A stretch of DNA of 27,367 nucleotides from JAXDBM01 sp964460245 (GCA_964460245.1 CAYWTL010000032.1:1-27367), one strand, 5' to 3'; positions 7,469-15,508 are shown, numbered from the stretch's first letter. Notes: a model not told the origin generated them from the letters alone. Numbers and translations are program-made.

Positions 7469-10015
7469 TCAGGCAGAGCTGCCCGGGAATGCCTCCGGAC
7501 GGAGCAGTCCCTTCCATCCCCCGAGCAGGGTCAGGACGTAAGCGGCGGCGGCCAGCATCATCACCTGCGAGAAACCCGCTTCCACGGCAATCACCGCGGC
7601 CAGGACCGCGCCGACGACCGAGAGGAAGCCGTTGACTCCCCAAGCCCAGGGAATTTCATGATTGGCGGTCCCGGCCAGCAGACGGATGCCCAGCGGAAAG
7701 GGCATGCCCATCACCAGAGAGGCGGGTGCGATCACCAGAAGGACAAGGATGATCTTGACGGCAGGCGGCAGGCTCAAGGTCGCCTGAAGGAGCGGGATCA
7801 GAAAGAGGGTGCCGGCGAGGATGAAAAGGACAATCAGCCCGAAAACGCAGAGGACGTGCCCCCTTTTCGCGATGCAACGGACCGAGAGGAGGCTGCCGAT
7901 TCCGGACCAGACCAGCATACCGCTGATCACCGTCGCCGCGGCATGGATGGGGTTGCCGAAATAGAGGAGAAAACGCTGAATCAGGACGATCTCCACGAAC
8001 ATGTAGCCGATGCCGAGACCGCTGAAATAGAGCAGGACGCCCGCCCGTCGCCCGCTCCTGCAGGGGAGGAAGCGAAGGGGCAACAGGATCAGGATCACGG
8101 CCGTAACCGTGACCAGCAGGAGCGTCAGCAGGACGAGCAAGTAACCCGCTTCGAGAAAGGGAAAGGACCGGATTCCGTAGATCCCGGCGAGGTGCGGAAC
8201 ACTTTTCAGGCGGAGGAACTGGAAAAAATAGGGGCGATTGTCCGTGGACGGTCGGATGTCGAAGGCATAGTCGGCATAGAACTCGGCCCGGGATGGAGAA
8301 GAGAGGAGCGCATCCAGATAACGGAAAAAGCCCCCGTCCTGCAGGACGTTGAACCGCTCCCTTTCCGCTTCCCGCAGGCCGGGCAGGAGGGCTGGATCGA
8401 AAAGGAGACGCCCGCAGAATTGCCGGATCTTCTCAACATCGGCAGCATTCAGAGGGGTTTTTTTCACCAGGAACGTAACCGTCCCCCACCCTCGGACGGC
8501 GGCCAGGTGATCCCGGATGTTCACCACGCCCCCGCTATCGATGCCTTCGGCCAGTGTGACCAGGATTCTCAGCGGATTGCGCAGCGGATAATCCATCCAG
8601 CAGGTGACGCTCATCATACCCTGCGGGTTCAGCTTTCCCCAGATCTGCCGGAAGGATTCCACCGTCAGGAGGTACTGTTCACGGACGGCCTGCAACCCGG
8701 AAGCGCCGCCGAAAGCACCCGGGGAGGGGAGCAGGATCAGGTCATACCGGGACTGATCCATGTGGAGAAAGGTACGAGCGGCGAGATTGCGGAACGTGAC
8801 GGACGGATGCCGGAAGAGATTGCCCGTTTCCCCGGCCAGTTCCCTTTGAAGCAGGGAAAGGGCAACGGGGTGAGGCTCCACCGCGGTGACCTGCTGCGCG
8901 CCCCGGTCGAGAGCCTGCGAAACATGGCTGCCCATGCCCGCGTCGAGGAGCAGAACACGCTGCCGCGTCCCGATGGCGTAGGGGAGCGCGCCGGTCGTGA
9001 AGTCCAGGAACGATTCCCGGACCTCCCCCGGCCAAGGCACAACCGCCCCGAACCAGTCTCCGTTGTTGAAGACGGCCTTCGTCACCGGGATTCTTCCCGG
9101 GTATGCGAGGCTAAGGCCCGGCGCATAACGCAGAAACGGAGACGACAAAACCTGCATGAACCCGTATGGGCTCCCCTGCTCATGGATAATCCTTGCCTCT
9201 CCCAGATGCAGGATCTTGCTCAGGCTCTTGTATTCCGAGAGGACCGCTGCGGGGGGCCGAAGCAGGAAGAGCAAGGCGGTCAGGCCGGAGAGGACCGTAA
9301 TGGCGATGGCCAGCGCCCGCCATCGACGCCGCGAACGATATTCCGGCGCTTTGCCTCGAGGCCCGGGCGCATTCCATCCGGGACCCGACGGATCGCCCTC
9401 GTTGCCGGCCGGATTCCGGAACGGGACCGGCCCTTGCAGGCATTCCGGAAGCACCAGCGAGGCTGCGGCAAGAGCCGCCAGGGCGGCCAGGGCCGGGAGC
9501 GCAGGCGGCGGGAAGAGCCAGAGCAGACCGGTCATGGCTGCGCCTCCCGCCCCGGATCCGGCCAGGTTCCAGAAATAGAGTCTGCCGATGTCGCGGGCGG
9601 ATTCCATGAAGATCATGCCGATCGCCAGCGCCGCCAGAAAGAAGGGAAGAAAATAGAGTCCGCAGGCGGCCAGTAGCCTGAAAAAATGGCGGATGTCCGT
9701 GAAGAGGAGCAGGGAGTCGAAACGCACCGGCGGGCACTGGGCAACGCCCGGCATCAGAACCATGGCCGCACCGGAAAGGCACAGGACCAGGGGCAGCAGC
9801 AGGTCAAAGCGGGTCATGATGCGCTCCTGCAATAGCGAGAGAAAGGCGCCGGCGGCACCGAAGCCGAGAAGGGCGACGGCGATGATCAGATAGGCGAAAT
9901 GGTGCCACTGGATTAGCGACAGGATCTGCATCAGTGCGAGCTGATAAGCAATCACCGCCGCGGAGATCAGGGCCAGCGCGAAACATAGGCGAAGCCGTGA
10001 AAAAAGAAGGGACAT
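7469..10015 (-). CDS. Large membrane protein with spermidine-synthase-like domain
   Basis: The 848-residue product has several N-terminal membrane segments (about residues 10-190 and 233-253), a soluble domain (about 260-600) and a C-terminal group of membrane segments (about 620-835). The soluble domain is a class I SAM-binding fold of the spermidine synthase type: LLLDAGMGSHVSQAL at 355-369, an acidic strand end VTAVEPHP at 377-384, YDLILLPSP at 424-432, and the family's STDNRPYFF at 590-598. In aminopropyltransferases such a domain binds decarboxylated SAM. The polyamine-site residues are not clearly kept here, so the reaction is unknown. NCBI-style names for relatives are 'fused MFS/spermidine synthase'. 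Its ATG overlaps the pcm stop by one base (TGATG), so the two are translationally coupled and probably functionally linked. Confidence 0.8.
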   Translation of the reverse strand: MSLLFSRLRLCFALALISAAVIAYQLALMQILSLIQWHHFAYLIIAVALLGFGAAGAFLSLLQERIMTRFDLLLPLVLCLSGAAMVLMPGVAQCPPVRFDSLLLFTDIRHFFRLLAACGLYFLPFFLAALAIGMIFMESARDIGRLYFWNLAGSGAGGAAMTGLLWLFPPPALPALAALAALAAASLVLPECLQGPVPFRNPAGNEGDPSGPGWNAPGPRGKAPEYRSRRRWRALAIAITVLSGLTALLFLLRPPAAVLSEYKSLSKILHLGEARIIHEQGSPYGFMQVLSSPFLRYAPGLSLAYPGRIPVTKAVFNNGDWFGAVVPWPGEVRESFLDFTTGALPYAIGTRQRVLLLDAGMGSHVSQALDRGAQQVTAVEPHPVALSLLQRELAGETGNLFRHPSVTFRNLAARTFLHMDQSRYDLILLPSPGAFGGASGLQAVREQYLLTVESFRQIWGKLNPQGMMSVTCWMDYPLRNPLRILVTLAEGIDSGGVVNIRDHLAAVRGWGTVTFLVKKTPLNAADVEKIRQFCGRLLFDPALLPGLREAERERFNVLQDGGFFRYLDALLSSPSRAEFYADYAFDIRPSTDNRPYFFQFLRLKSVPHLAGIYGIRSFPFLEAGYLLVLLTLLLVTVTAVILILLPLRFLPCRSGRRAGVLLYFSGLGIGYMFVEIVLIQRFLLYFGNPIHAAATVISGMLVWSGIGSLLSVRCIAKRGHVLCVFGLIVLFILAGTLFLIPLLQATLSLPPAVKIILVLLVIAPASLVMGMPFPLGIRLLAGTANHEIPWAWGVNGFLSVVGAVLAAVIAVEAGFSQVMMLAAAAYVLTLLGGWKGLLRPEAFPGSSA

Positions 10016-10710
10016 CAGGGGCCTCTCCGGAACGGAACGAACCGGACCGGCATGAGCTGGGTCGTCGCAATCTGTCCGCCCCGTTTCGTCACGAGCGTCA
10101 GCGTCTGGACCAGGAAGGGCGATCCGACGGGGATGACCATCCGGCCGCCATTCTTCAACTGCCGGATCAGGGGTGGGGGAATGTGTTCGGACGCGGCCGT
10201 GACGACGATGGCGTCAAAGGGCCCCTGCTCCGGCCAACCGTCATAGCCGTCGGCAATACGGACCTCGACATTCCGGTAACCCAGCCCGGCCAAGCGATCC
10301 CGGGCCTTGTTCCCCAGCCCGGGAACAATCTCCACCGTGAACACTTTCTGAACGATATCGGCCAGAATGGCCGCCTGATATCCGGATCCGGTCCCGATTT
10401 CCAGGACGCGATGCTCTTTCCGCGGCTGAACGAGCGAGGTCATATAAGCGACGATGTAAGGCTGGGAGATGGTCTGACCGTAGCCGATCGGAAGCGGCCT
10501 GTCGTCGTATGCATCCGCGGCAGAGGCTTCCGGCACAAAGAGATGGCGTTTGACCGAGCCCATGGCCCGCAGCGTGGCGGGATCGGTCAAGCCCCGCGAC
10601 ATGATCTGGTTCCTGACCATGGCCTCCCGCCGCGTGGCATGCCGCGCATCCTCGGGAGCGGCAGCGGCGAGAAGCAGAGCGAGGCCAAGAACAACGCATA
10701 GGGACTTCAT
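10015..10710 (-). CDS. pcm: Exported protein-L-isoaspartate O-methyltransferase
   Basis: The 231-residue product transfers a methyl group from SAM to L-isoaspartyl residues in damaged proteins. The core shows GYGQTISQP at residues 76-84 (catalytic Thr/Ser loop), motif I LEIGTGSGYQ at 103-112, TVEIVPGL at 125-132, and DAIVVTAA at 166-173 followed by the usual GGRMVIPVG. The N-terminus MKSLCVVLGLALLLAAAAPEDA is a signal peptide or anchor, so this copy probably works in the periplasm. Most Pcm proteins are cytoplasmic, although exported versions are known in proteobacteria. The ATG at 10710 has AGGGAGG 5 bases upstream and begins the signal peptide; an earlier start at 10749 lacks a site. It is first in a two-gene unit with the downstream membrane protein, behind a consensus promoter at 10891-10919. 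Confidence 0.92.
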   Translation of the reverse strand: MKSLCVVLGLALLLAAAAPEDARHATRREAMVRNQIMSRGLTDPATLRAMGSVKRHLFVPEASAADAYDDRPLPIGYGQTISQPYIVAYMTSLVQPRKEHRVLEIGTGSGYQAAILADIVQKVFTVEIVPGLGNKARDRLAGLGYRNVEVRIADGYDGWPEQGPFDAIVVTAASEHIPPPLIRQLKNGGRMVIPVGSPFLVQTLTLVTKRGGQIATTQLMPVRFVPFRRGP

Positions 10711-10780
10711 CGCAGCCTCCCTTGAATCAGACCGTCGATTCGGACGCATGCACCGGGCCCCGTTGCCTGAACAGTTCCGC

Positions 10781-10816
10781 TCACCGCCTGCGCTTGCCGT
10801 CCCGCGCCTCGTTCAT
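10781..10816 (-). other. Possible Arg-rich leader peptide ORF upstream of pcm
   Basis: In the transcript predicted from the 10891-10919 promoter, an AAGGA lies 11 bases before an ATG (or 8 before the adjoining in-frame TTG). The short frame reads MNEARDGKRRR and stops 70 bases before pcm. Four of its eleven residues are Arg. It may be a leader peptide or chance. No attenuator hairpin with a T-run follows. Confidence 0.18.
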
Positions 10817-10890
10817 CAATGCGGCGATCCTTCGTGCCCGGCCGATCCGCGTAGAAGAAATTTTCTGTTTCAGGAAAATGCGCTGCTGGA

Positions 10891-10919
10891 ATTATAGAAC
10901 CGGACCGACTTTCTGTCAA
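10891..10919 (-). promoter_or_regulatory. Consensus sigma-70 promoter for pcm and the downstream gene
   Basis: On the minus strand TTGACA (10919-10914) and TATAAT (10896-10891) are both perfect and exactly 17 bases apart. The transcript would begin near 10884 with a leader of about 170 bases before pcm. It is the strongest promoter in the window and separates the pcm pair from the M15 peptidase gene that ends at 10977. Confidence 0.8.
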
Positions 10920-10976
10920 TGGAATCATGGAATTGAATCCATTGCAGGGGTCCGGGACGGAAGGGAACCCCAGCGG

Positions 10977-11561
10977 TCAGGGCTTCTGAAAATGATGATA
11001 GTCTTTCACCGACTTGAAGCCTGCGCCCCATTGCCACCCCCGGATCAGAAATGCCGGCAGGATCGGACTCGCCGCGGAAAAAGCCCCCGTACCGCCCGGA
11101 TCGTAAACCGCGCCCGGCGGTTCGATCCTTCCGTTCCCGTAAACGGCCGGGTTCTGAAAGGGATTGATGTCGATTGCCCTGCCCGAAGCGTGATGGGACG
11201 GCCGGTCTGATCCCGCGACCGTACGGTAATTGAATGCGGATGTGTTGTTGTCGGCCATGGAAGCCGCGTCGGACCACTGATAGCGCACGATCGGGACCAC
11301 TTTGGCTACGGGGAACCGGATCGCTTCGATCAGCCGAAAGATCTCCCGGACATCCGGCGCAACCGCCTCGTGAAGAAGCAGTTGCCCCCGGTGCAGCCTT
11401 CCGTCAAAGGAAAAATAGGAAACCTCGAGCAGGCGCAAGACTTCGATCACCGTCTGCGGCGCGGTCGTTCCGGCCAGGGCTTCCACCCGGGTCATTCGGC
11501 TGTCCAGGATCATGCCGCGATGCACCCTCTTGCCTGTATAAGCGACGGGGCCGGGGCCCAC
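10977..11561 (-). CDS. M15 family zinc metallopeptidase (peptidoglycan peptidase-like)
   Basis: The 194-residue product carries the M15 zinc motif SHHASGRAIDI (S122, H124, G127, D131) and the third ligand in DYHHFQ (H190), plus NNTSAFNYR just before the first motif. Related enzymes are D-Ala-D-Ala carboxypeptidases and L-Ala-D-Glu endopeptidases acting on peptidoglycan stem peptides. No signal peptide is visible from either the GTG at 11561 or an internal ATG at 11513, so it may act on imported muropeptides in the cytoplasm or leave by another route. The GTG follows directly on the TAG of the DUF4922 gene with no ribosome-binding site, so it is probably expressed by coupling. It is the last gene of the recycling block. 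The exact bond cleaved is not known. Confidence 0.83.
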   Translation of the reverse strand: MGPGPVAYTGKRVHRGMILDSRMTRVEALAGTTAPQTVIEVLRLLEVSYFSFDGRLHRGQLLLHEAVAPDVREIFRLIEAIRFPVAKVVPIVRYQWSDAASMADNNTSAFNYRTVAGSDRPSHHASGRAIDINPFQNPAVYGNGRIEPPGAVYDPGGTGAFSAASPILPAFLIRGWQWGAGFKSVKDYHHFQKP

Positions 11562-12560
11562 CTACGGTCGCAGCTGCTCCCGCAGGGCAGACAGGACGCG
11601 GTCAAACCGGGCTCCGTCCATCGAAACCTCCCGAAAGATGCGCCCGACCTGTTCCGCGCCAACGGCGCGAAAATCCTTTTCGATGGCGGTGATGATCAGC
11701 CCCGCCATGTCCACTGCGCCGGGGCTGATCAGGATGCGGCTGTCGCCTTCACGGTAATAGGCCTGGGGACGATGCCGACGCCGCGGAAACAGCAGCATCC
11801 GCCACCGCGCGCCGTCATGGGAGCATAGGAGATTCATCATGGGCTCATCCGGGTCCATCGGCCCTTTCCGCAGCGCGGCAACGACCGACCTCAGCGCGTT
11901 CATGACGTCCTTCCGCCCCATTCCCTCCACGATGATCAAGGGACGGCCCAGATGGTTCGAAGCCAGAACCGCCGCATCGCCGGCCCGGCAGACCGGAATC
12001 CGGTTGATCTCTTCGCCGATTTCATTCTCCACCGGCATGATGCCCGCCGGCGCGGCCTGAAAGTGTAGATGATCCGGCGCCGAGGCGCCGCAGCGGGGTC
12101 CGTTGTAGAAGACCGACCAGCCGGGCCCGAAATCCTCGGCCAGCGTCAGGAAGGCGGCCGGATCGCTTTCGAGCGTCTGGGGAATATGCAGCCGGCTGGC
12201 GACGGTGAAGTGCCGCGGGAAAATGGGGGCGGGATTGCAGAGGATGAGGTAGGATCCTCGGTACCGGATCCTCATCTGCTCTTTCGGCAGGTTCTCGATG
12301 CAGAGGAAACATTTCCGGCGGCGGATCGACTCCGGATCAACGGCCGCGGTGCTGCTGACCATCCGGCGCGGGTTGAACTGAAGCTTGACGGAGTACCCGT
12401 CCGCCGCAATCTCACGGGTCCGGGCGGCATCCAGCGCCGCATAACCGTCCCGAAGATCGGGCCAGGACTCCCGCTGCCGCGCAAGGAGATCCACGCACAG
12501 TTCGGAAAGCGCGGGCGACTTCCGGAGGCCGTCAAAAGACGCATCAATCCGATCGGGCAT
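11562..12560 (-). CDS. DUF4922 protein, HIT/GalT-like nucleotide phosphorylase fold
   Basis: The 332-residue product resembles the DUF4922 family, related to Ap4A phosphorylase and GalT in the HIT superfamily. Key stretches are QFNPRRMVSS at residues 61-70, a CFLC pair at 84-87, LCNPAPIFPRHFTV at 107-120 and FYNGPRCGASAPDHLHFQA at 151-169. The last contains the HxHxQ active-site pattern (HLHFQ, 164-168). Such enzymes split or swap nucleoside phosphates through a nucleotidyl-His intermediate, so a role on a nucleotide sugar is plausible but unproven. The ATG at 12560 has GGGAGG 6 bases upstream; the longer open frame to 12731 is an overlap with the glycosyltransferase gene. It sits between that gene and the M15 gene. 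I recall DUF4922 genes beside similar glycosyltransferase and SpoIID-like genes in Bacteroidota. Confidence 0.75.
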   Translation of the reverse strand: MPDRIDASFDGLRKSPALSELCVDLLARQRESWPDLRDGYAALDAARTREIAADGYSVKLQFNPRRMVSSTAAVDPESIRRRKCFLCIENLPKEQMRIRYRGSYLILCNPAPIFPRHFTVASRLHIPQTLESDPAAFLTLAEDFGPGWSVFYNGPRCGASAPDHLHFQAAPAGIMPVENEIGEEINRIPVCRAGDAAVLASNHLGRPLIIVEGMGRKDVMNALRSVVAALRKGPMDPDEPMMNLLCSHDGARWRMLLFPRRRHRPQAYYREGDSRILISPGAVDMAGLIITAIEKDFRAVGAEQVGRIFREVSMDGARFDRVLSALREQLRP

Positions 12561-12601
12561 GTTCGGCCTCCCGGATCGGCGGCATGGCGATGCCGCCGGA
12601 T

Positions 12602-14083
12602 TCAGCGCTGCCGGTTGATCTGCCGGCGCGCCAGGATTTCGAGGGTGCGGAGCCGGTCCTTGTAAGCGTCGTTCCGGTTCGTCTGTCCGATGTCCAGGGA
12701 CGCATCCGTGTTTCCTTTCCAGCGCCGGCACAGGTAAAGACTCTCATAGATCCTGCCGATCCGGTATTCGCGGGACAGGCGAAGGGCCACGGCATAATCT
12801 TCCCCGTAGCCGACGTTCGGGAAGCGGATGCGCCGGAGCAGCTCCGTGTGAAACGCCCGTGGGGCGCCGAGGCCGTTGATTCGCAGGGCGTTGTTCCGCC
12901 CGTTGGCATCGGTCCACTCCCGGTGATCGATCAGGCCCGGATCGATTTCCTCGAGACGTTCGTTGACGAGCGTGTAGGAGCCGATGACCATTCCGCAGTC
13001 ACCGCCGCGGAACCGATCGACGATTTTCCGCAACGTGTCCCGGCCGCTGTAGAGGTCGTCGGAGTCGAGCTGGATTGCGTAGCGCCCGCAGGATGGAGAA
13101 AAAATCGCCTCGTTCCAGCATCCGCCGATGTGCAGATCAAGGCGCGACGGGATCAGATGGACTACCCGGTCATCCTTCCGCGCCATTTTCGTCAGGAGGA
13201 CCGTGGTTCCGTCGGTCGAATGATTGTCCACGACGATGACGTTGAAGGGGAAACCGGTCTCCTGCGACAGGGCGCTTGTGACGGCTTGGGCCACCGTTCG
13301 CATCCGGTTGCGCACCGGAATGACGACGCTCGCCTCCACAGGAAAGTGCGTCCCGGACCGTGGCACTTTCCGGAATGCGGGCGGCAGCCAGGCGTCGATC
13401 CGCCGAAGGTGTCGCGTGGCCGCCCGCTCCATGGCCCGCTGCACGGACCGGTTGCGGGGGTCCTGATAGTCGAACTGCTTCTCGCCGCGCCCCTGCCTGC
13501 CGCCCGCCGTCTGCGTTGCGAGAAACTCCGGCAGATGAAACAGGGGGCGGTCCGTGGAAATCTTCAACCGCAGATCATAGAGGCCGGCGCTCCCGGATTC
13601 CGGCGGCGGGCCGTATTTTTTCAGTGCCCGGCGGATTGCGGCAACGGAAAACAGCATGAGGGGGCCGAAATCGAAATCATCCCGAAGGCTGCCCGGCTGA
13701 TAGTCGTTGACCGGGTGTTCCCGGAGCAGGCTGTCCCTCCCCGCCTTTTCCCGCTCATAATAATCGGCGAAAACCATCCCGGCCCCCGTCGCCTCCGCCG
13801 TATCGGCCATGCGCTCCAGGGCGAAAGGACCCGGCAGGACATCCCGCTCCGGCCGGACGATGAGAAGGTAGGGCGTGCCGGTCCTCTCCAGAATCCCCAA
13901 GATCGTCCGGCCCGATGTGAAAGAAGTCGTTCGAAATCCCGCACACCCCGGCCGGGACATCCTGCCGGCGCCGCGATGTACCAAAATGACGCGATCCACC
14001 CGGGGGCTCTGGAGAAACGGGGGGAGCATGAGATCGCAAGCGGAAGGATCGCTGAAGAAGGCGGCAACGGTGATCTTACGCAT
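12602..14083 (-). CDS. Family 2 glycosyltransferase with two GT-A-like domains
   Basis: The C-terminal half (about residues 250-470) is a standard GT2 domain: VVIPVRNR at 253-260, DNHSTDGT at 286-293, the metal-binding LDSDD at 339-343 and a GEDY base motif at 427-430. The N-terminal 240 residues look like a second GT-A-type domain (RVILVHRG, YLLIVRPERD, GAGMVFADYYE, then DYQPGSLRDDFDFG at 127-140), but I see no normal DxD there, so it may bind an acceptor or regulate. No membrane segment is visible, so it should work in the cytoplasm or at the membrane surface. Donor and acceptor are unknown. It is flanked by an ACP gene upstream and the DUF4922 gene 41 bases downstream. The ribosome-binding site at 14083 is weak. 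Confidence 0.85.
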   Translation of the reverse strand: MRKITVAAFFSDPSACDLMLPPFLQSPRVDRVILVHRGAGRMSRPGCAGFRTTSFTSGRTILGILERTGTPYLLIVRPERDVLPGPFALERMADTAEATGAGMVFADYYEREKAGRDSLLREHPVNDYQPGSLRDDFDFGPLMLFSVAAIRRALKKYGPPPESGSAGLYDLRLKISTDRPLFHLPEFLATQTAGGRQGRGEKQFDYQDPRNRSVQRAMERAATRHLRRIDAWLPPAFRKVPRSGTHFPVEASVVIPVRNRMRTVAQAVTSALSQETGFPFNVIVVDNHSTDGTTVLLTKMARKDDRVVHLIPSRLDLHIGGCWNEAIFSPSCGRYAIQLDSDDLYSGRDTLRKIVDRFRGGDCGMVIGSYTLVNERLEEIDPGLIDHREWTDANGRNNALRINGLGAPRAFHTELLRRIRFPNVGYGEDYAVALRLSREYRIGRIYESLYLCRRWKGNTDASLDIGQTNRNDAYKDRLRTLEILARRQINRQR

Positions 14084-14144
14084 GGGCTCGCACCCGCCTA
14101 TTCAAGCCGTCGTCACGAAGTATTGACGCCACGACTCGTCCCCC

Positions 14145-14408
14145 TCAAAGCTTTTCGGCGGCCCGGGCCATCGCATCCGGATTCTCGATGTAGCCGGCCA
14201 GGTCTGCCAGGGTGGTTTCCTCATTCAGAAGATCCAGAATCACGACAACATGAAAATATTCGTCCAGAAACATCTGCAGATTCACGGCAACCATGGAATC
14301 CCAGCCCGGGATCGCGCCCAGCCGGGTTTCGGCGCCGATCTCCAGGTCGCCGATTTCGGGAAAATTTTCCAGAAGAATCTCCCTGATCTTTTTCAGTGTC
14401 GCACTCAT
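14145..14408 (-). CDS. Acyl carrier protein
   Basis: The 87-residue product is a PP-binding carrier with the attachment site in GWDSMVAVNL (Ser38, to receive 4'-phosphopantetheine). The W-D-S-M form is more like carriers in saccharide or specialised acyl pathways than fatty-acid AcpP, whose site is DSLDTVEL. Helices before (MSATLKKIREILLENF) and after the site fit the fold. The ATG at 14408 is chosen because AAGGAG lies 6-7 bases upstream; an ATG at 14432 nearer the KAS III stop has no site. It directly follows the ketoacyl synthase gene, so the two should work together by loading or elongating an acyl group. Confidence 0.85.
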   Translation of the reverse strand: MSATLKKIREILLENFPEIGDLEIGAETRLGAIPGWDSMVAVNLQMFLDEYFHVVVILDLLNEETTLADLAGYIENPDAMARAAEKL

Positions 14409-14434
14409 GCGCCGCTCCTTTGCGCTCATCACGG

Positions 14435-15415
14435 CTAGATTCGGATCAGGTTTGCACCCCAGGACAGCCCCCCGCCGAAGGCAAGGGTCATCACCAGATC
14501 CCCTTTGGTAACCATGCCCCCGGACAGGATCTCAGCCAAGCTGATCAGGACGGAGGCGCTGGCCGTATTTCCGTACCGGTGAAGGTTCGCGAAGAAGAGA
14601 TCGGCCGGCAAGGACAGCTTTTCCGCGATCCGCCGAATGATGTTGGCGTTGGCTTGGTGACAGACGAAGCAGCGAATCTCCCGAAGCGCCACTCCGGCCT
14701 CTTCTGCCGTCTGCAGGAGGATCTCCGCTCCCCGATCGACGGCGAAGTTGAATACCTCGATCCCCCGCATGCTGAACAGGGCCTGCCGGAAATTCGTGAT
14801 TTTCTCATAAGGCAGCATGGTCCCCCCGGCCTTGACGCCGATCAGATCGCAACCGCTGCCGTCCGATCTCAGGCTGGAATGCAACACACCCCGTGACGCG
14901 TCCCGGACAGCCTGAAAGAGGACGGCGCCGGCGCCATCCCCGAAAAAGGGGTAGGTGGAAAAGTCCCTCGGATTCATGATTTTCGAATACATTTCCGATG
15001 CGATCAGCAGGACGTTGCGGCAGCGCTCCGACCGGATCAGGGCATCCGCCAGGGCAATGCCGTAGACGCTGCCGGAGCAGACGGAATTGATGTCGAACGC
15101 GAAAGCCTTTGCCGCTCCGATCAGATGCTGCACCCGCGTCGCCGTTGCCGGCTGCATGCGGTCCGGGGACGACGTGGAAAGAATGATGGCATCCACTTGC
15201 CCGGCGGGGAAGGAAATGCCGTCCAGGCACGCGAGCGCCGCGCGGGAAGCCAGATCGGACGTGCATTCGCCTTCGCCGGCGAACCGTCGGGCGAACACGC
15301 CCGTTTTCTCGCCGATCATCGGGATGGCATCAGCCGGGAACTGCGTCAGATCCTCGTTTCGAATGACCCTTTCAGGCAGGTAGCTTCCCGTGGAGGCAAT
15401 AACGGCATGCGGCAT
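14435..15415 (-). CDS. Beta-ketoacyl-ACP synthase III (FabH-like)
   Basis: The 326-residue product has the KAS III fold and the full Cys-His-Asn catalytic set: Cys113 in INSVCSGSVYGI, His253 in CHQANANIIRR and Asn283 in RYGNTASASVLI. The C-terminal GGGLSWGANLIRI is the usual glycine-rich loop. FabH enzymes condense an acyl-CoA with malonyl-ACP, or in specialised pathways transfer acyl groups. Placed with its own ACP and a glycosyltransferase, this copy is more likely dedicated to a special acyl product than to general fatty-acid synthesis, but that is inference. The ATG at 15415 has GGAG about 9 bases upstream; an earlier in-frame start at 15451 is less likely. A promoter at 15476-15503 should start a sub-operon here. 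It ends 26 bases before the ACP start. Confidence 0.88.
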   Translation of the reverse strand: MPHAVIASTGSYLPERVIRNEDLTQFPADAIPMIGEKTGVFARRFAGEGECTSDLASRAALACLDGISFPAGQVDAIILSTSSPDRMQPATATRVQHLIGAAKAFAFDINSVCSGSVYGIALADALIRSERCRNVLLIASEMYSKIMNPRDFSTYPFFGDGAGAVLFQAVRDASRGVLHSSLRSDGSGCDLIGVKAGGTMLPYEKITNFRQALFSMRGIEVFNFAVDRGAEILLQTAEEAGVALREIRCFVCHQANANIIRRIAEKLSLPADLFFANLHRYGNTASASVLISLAEILSGGMVTKGDLVMTLAFGGGLSWGANLIRI

Positions 15416-15475
15416 CGAGCGATTCTCCGGACGGCAAGATGGCGTTTTCACGGCGCCAGGCGCACCCTGGGTTTA

Positions 15476-15503
15476 TTTATCTTCATCGGCAGGACAATGT
15501 CAA
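15476..15503 (-). promoter_or_regulatory. Internal promoter before the KAS III gene
   Basis: A perfect TTGACA (15503-15498) is followed after 16 bases by GATAAA (15481-15476), matching four of six -10 positions, in an AT-rich patch just after the murU-amgK stop. The leader would be about 54 bases. It would let KAS III, ACP, GT2, DUF4922 and M15 be transcribed independently of ampG. Confidence 0.5.
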
Positions 15504-15508
15504 CCCGT

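Noticed and set aside
7361..9676. 771-codon open frame on the + strand
   Set aside because: It is antisense to the spermidine-synthase-like gene. Its translation is rich in Gly, Arg, Asp and Gln without domain motifs, as expected from the opposite strand of GC-rich coding DNA.
10781..10891. 36-codon basic open frame upstream of pcm
   Set aside because: It begins right after a stop, has no good start codon near its 5' end, and lies partly upstream of the predicted transcript start. Only the short internal frame is kept as a low-confidence leader.
12584..14386. 600-codon open frame on the + strand
   Set aside because: Antisense to the glycosyltransferase and ACP genes, with no recognisable motif.
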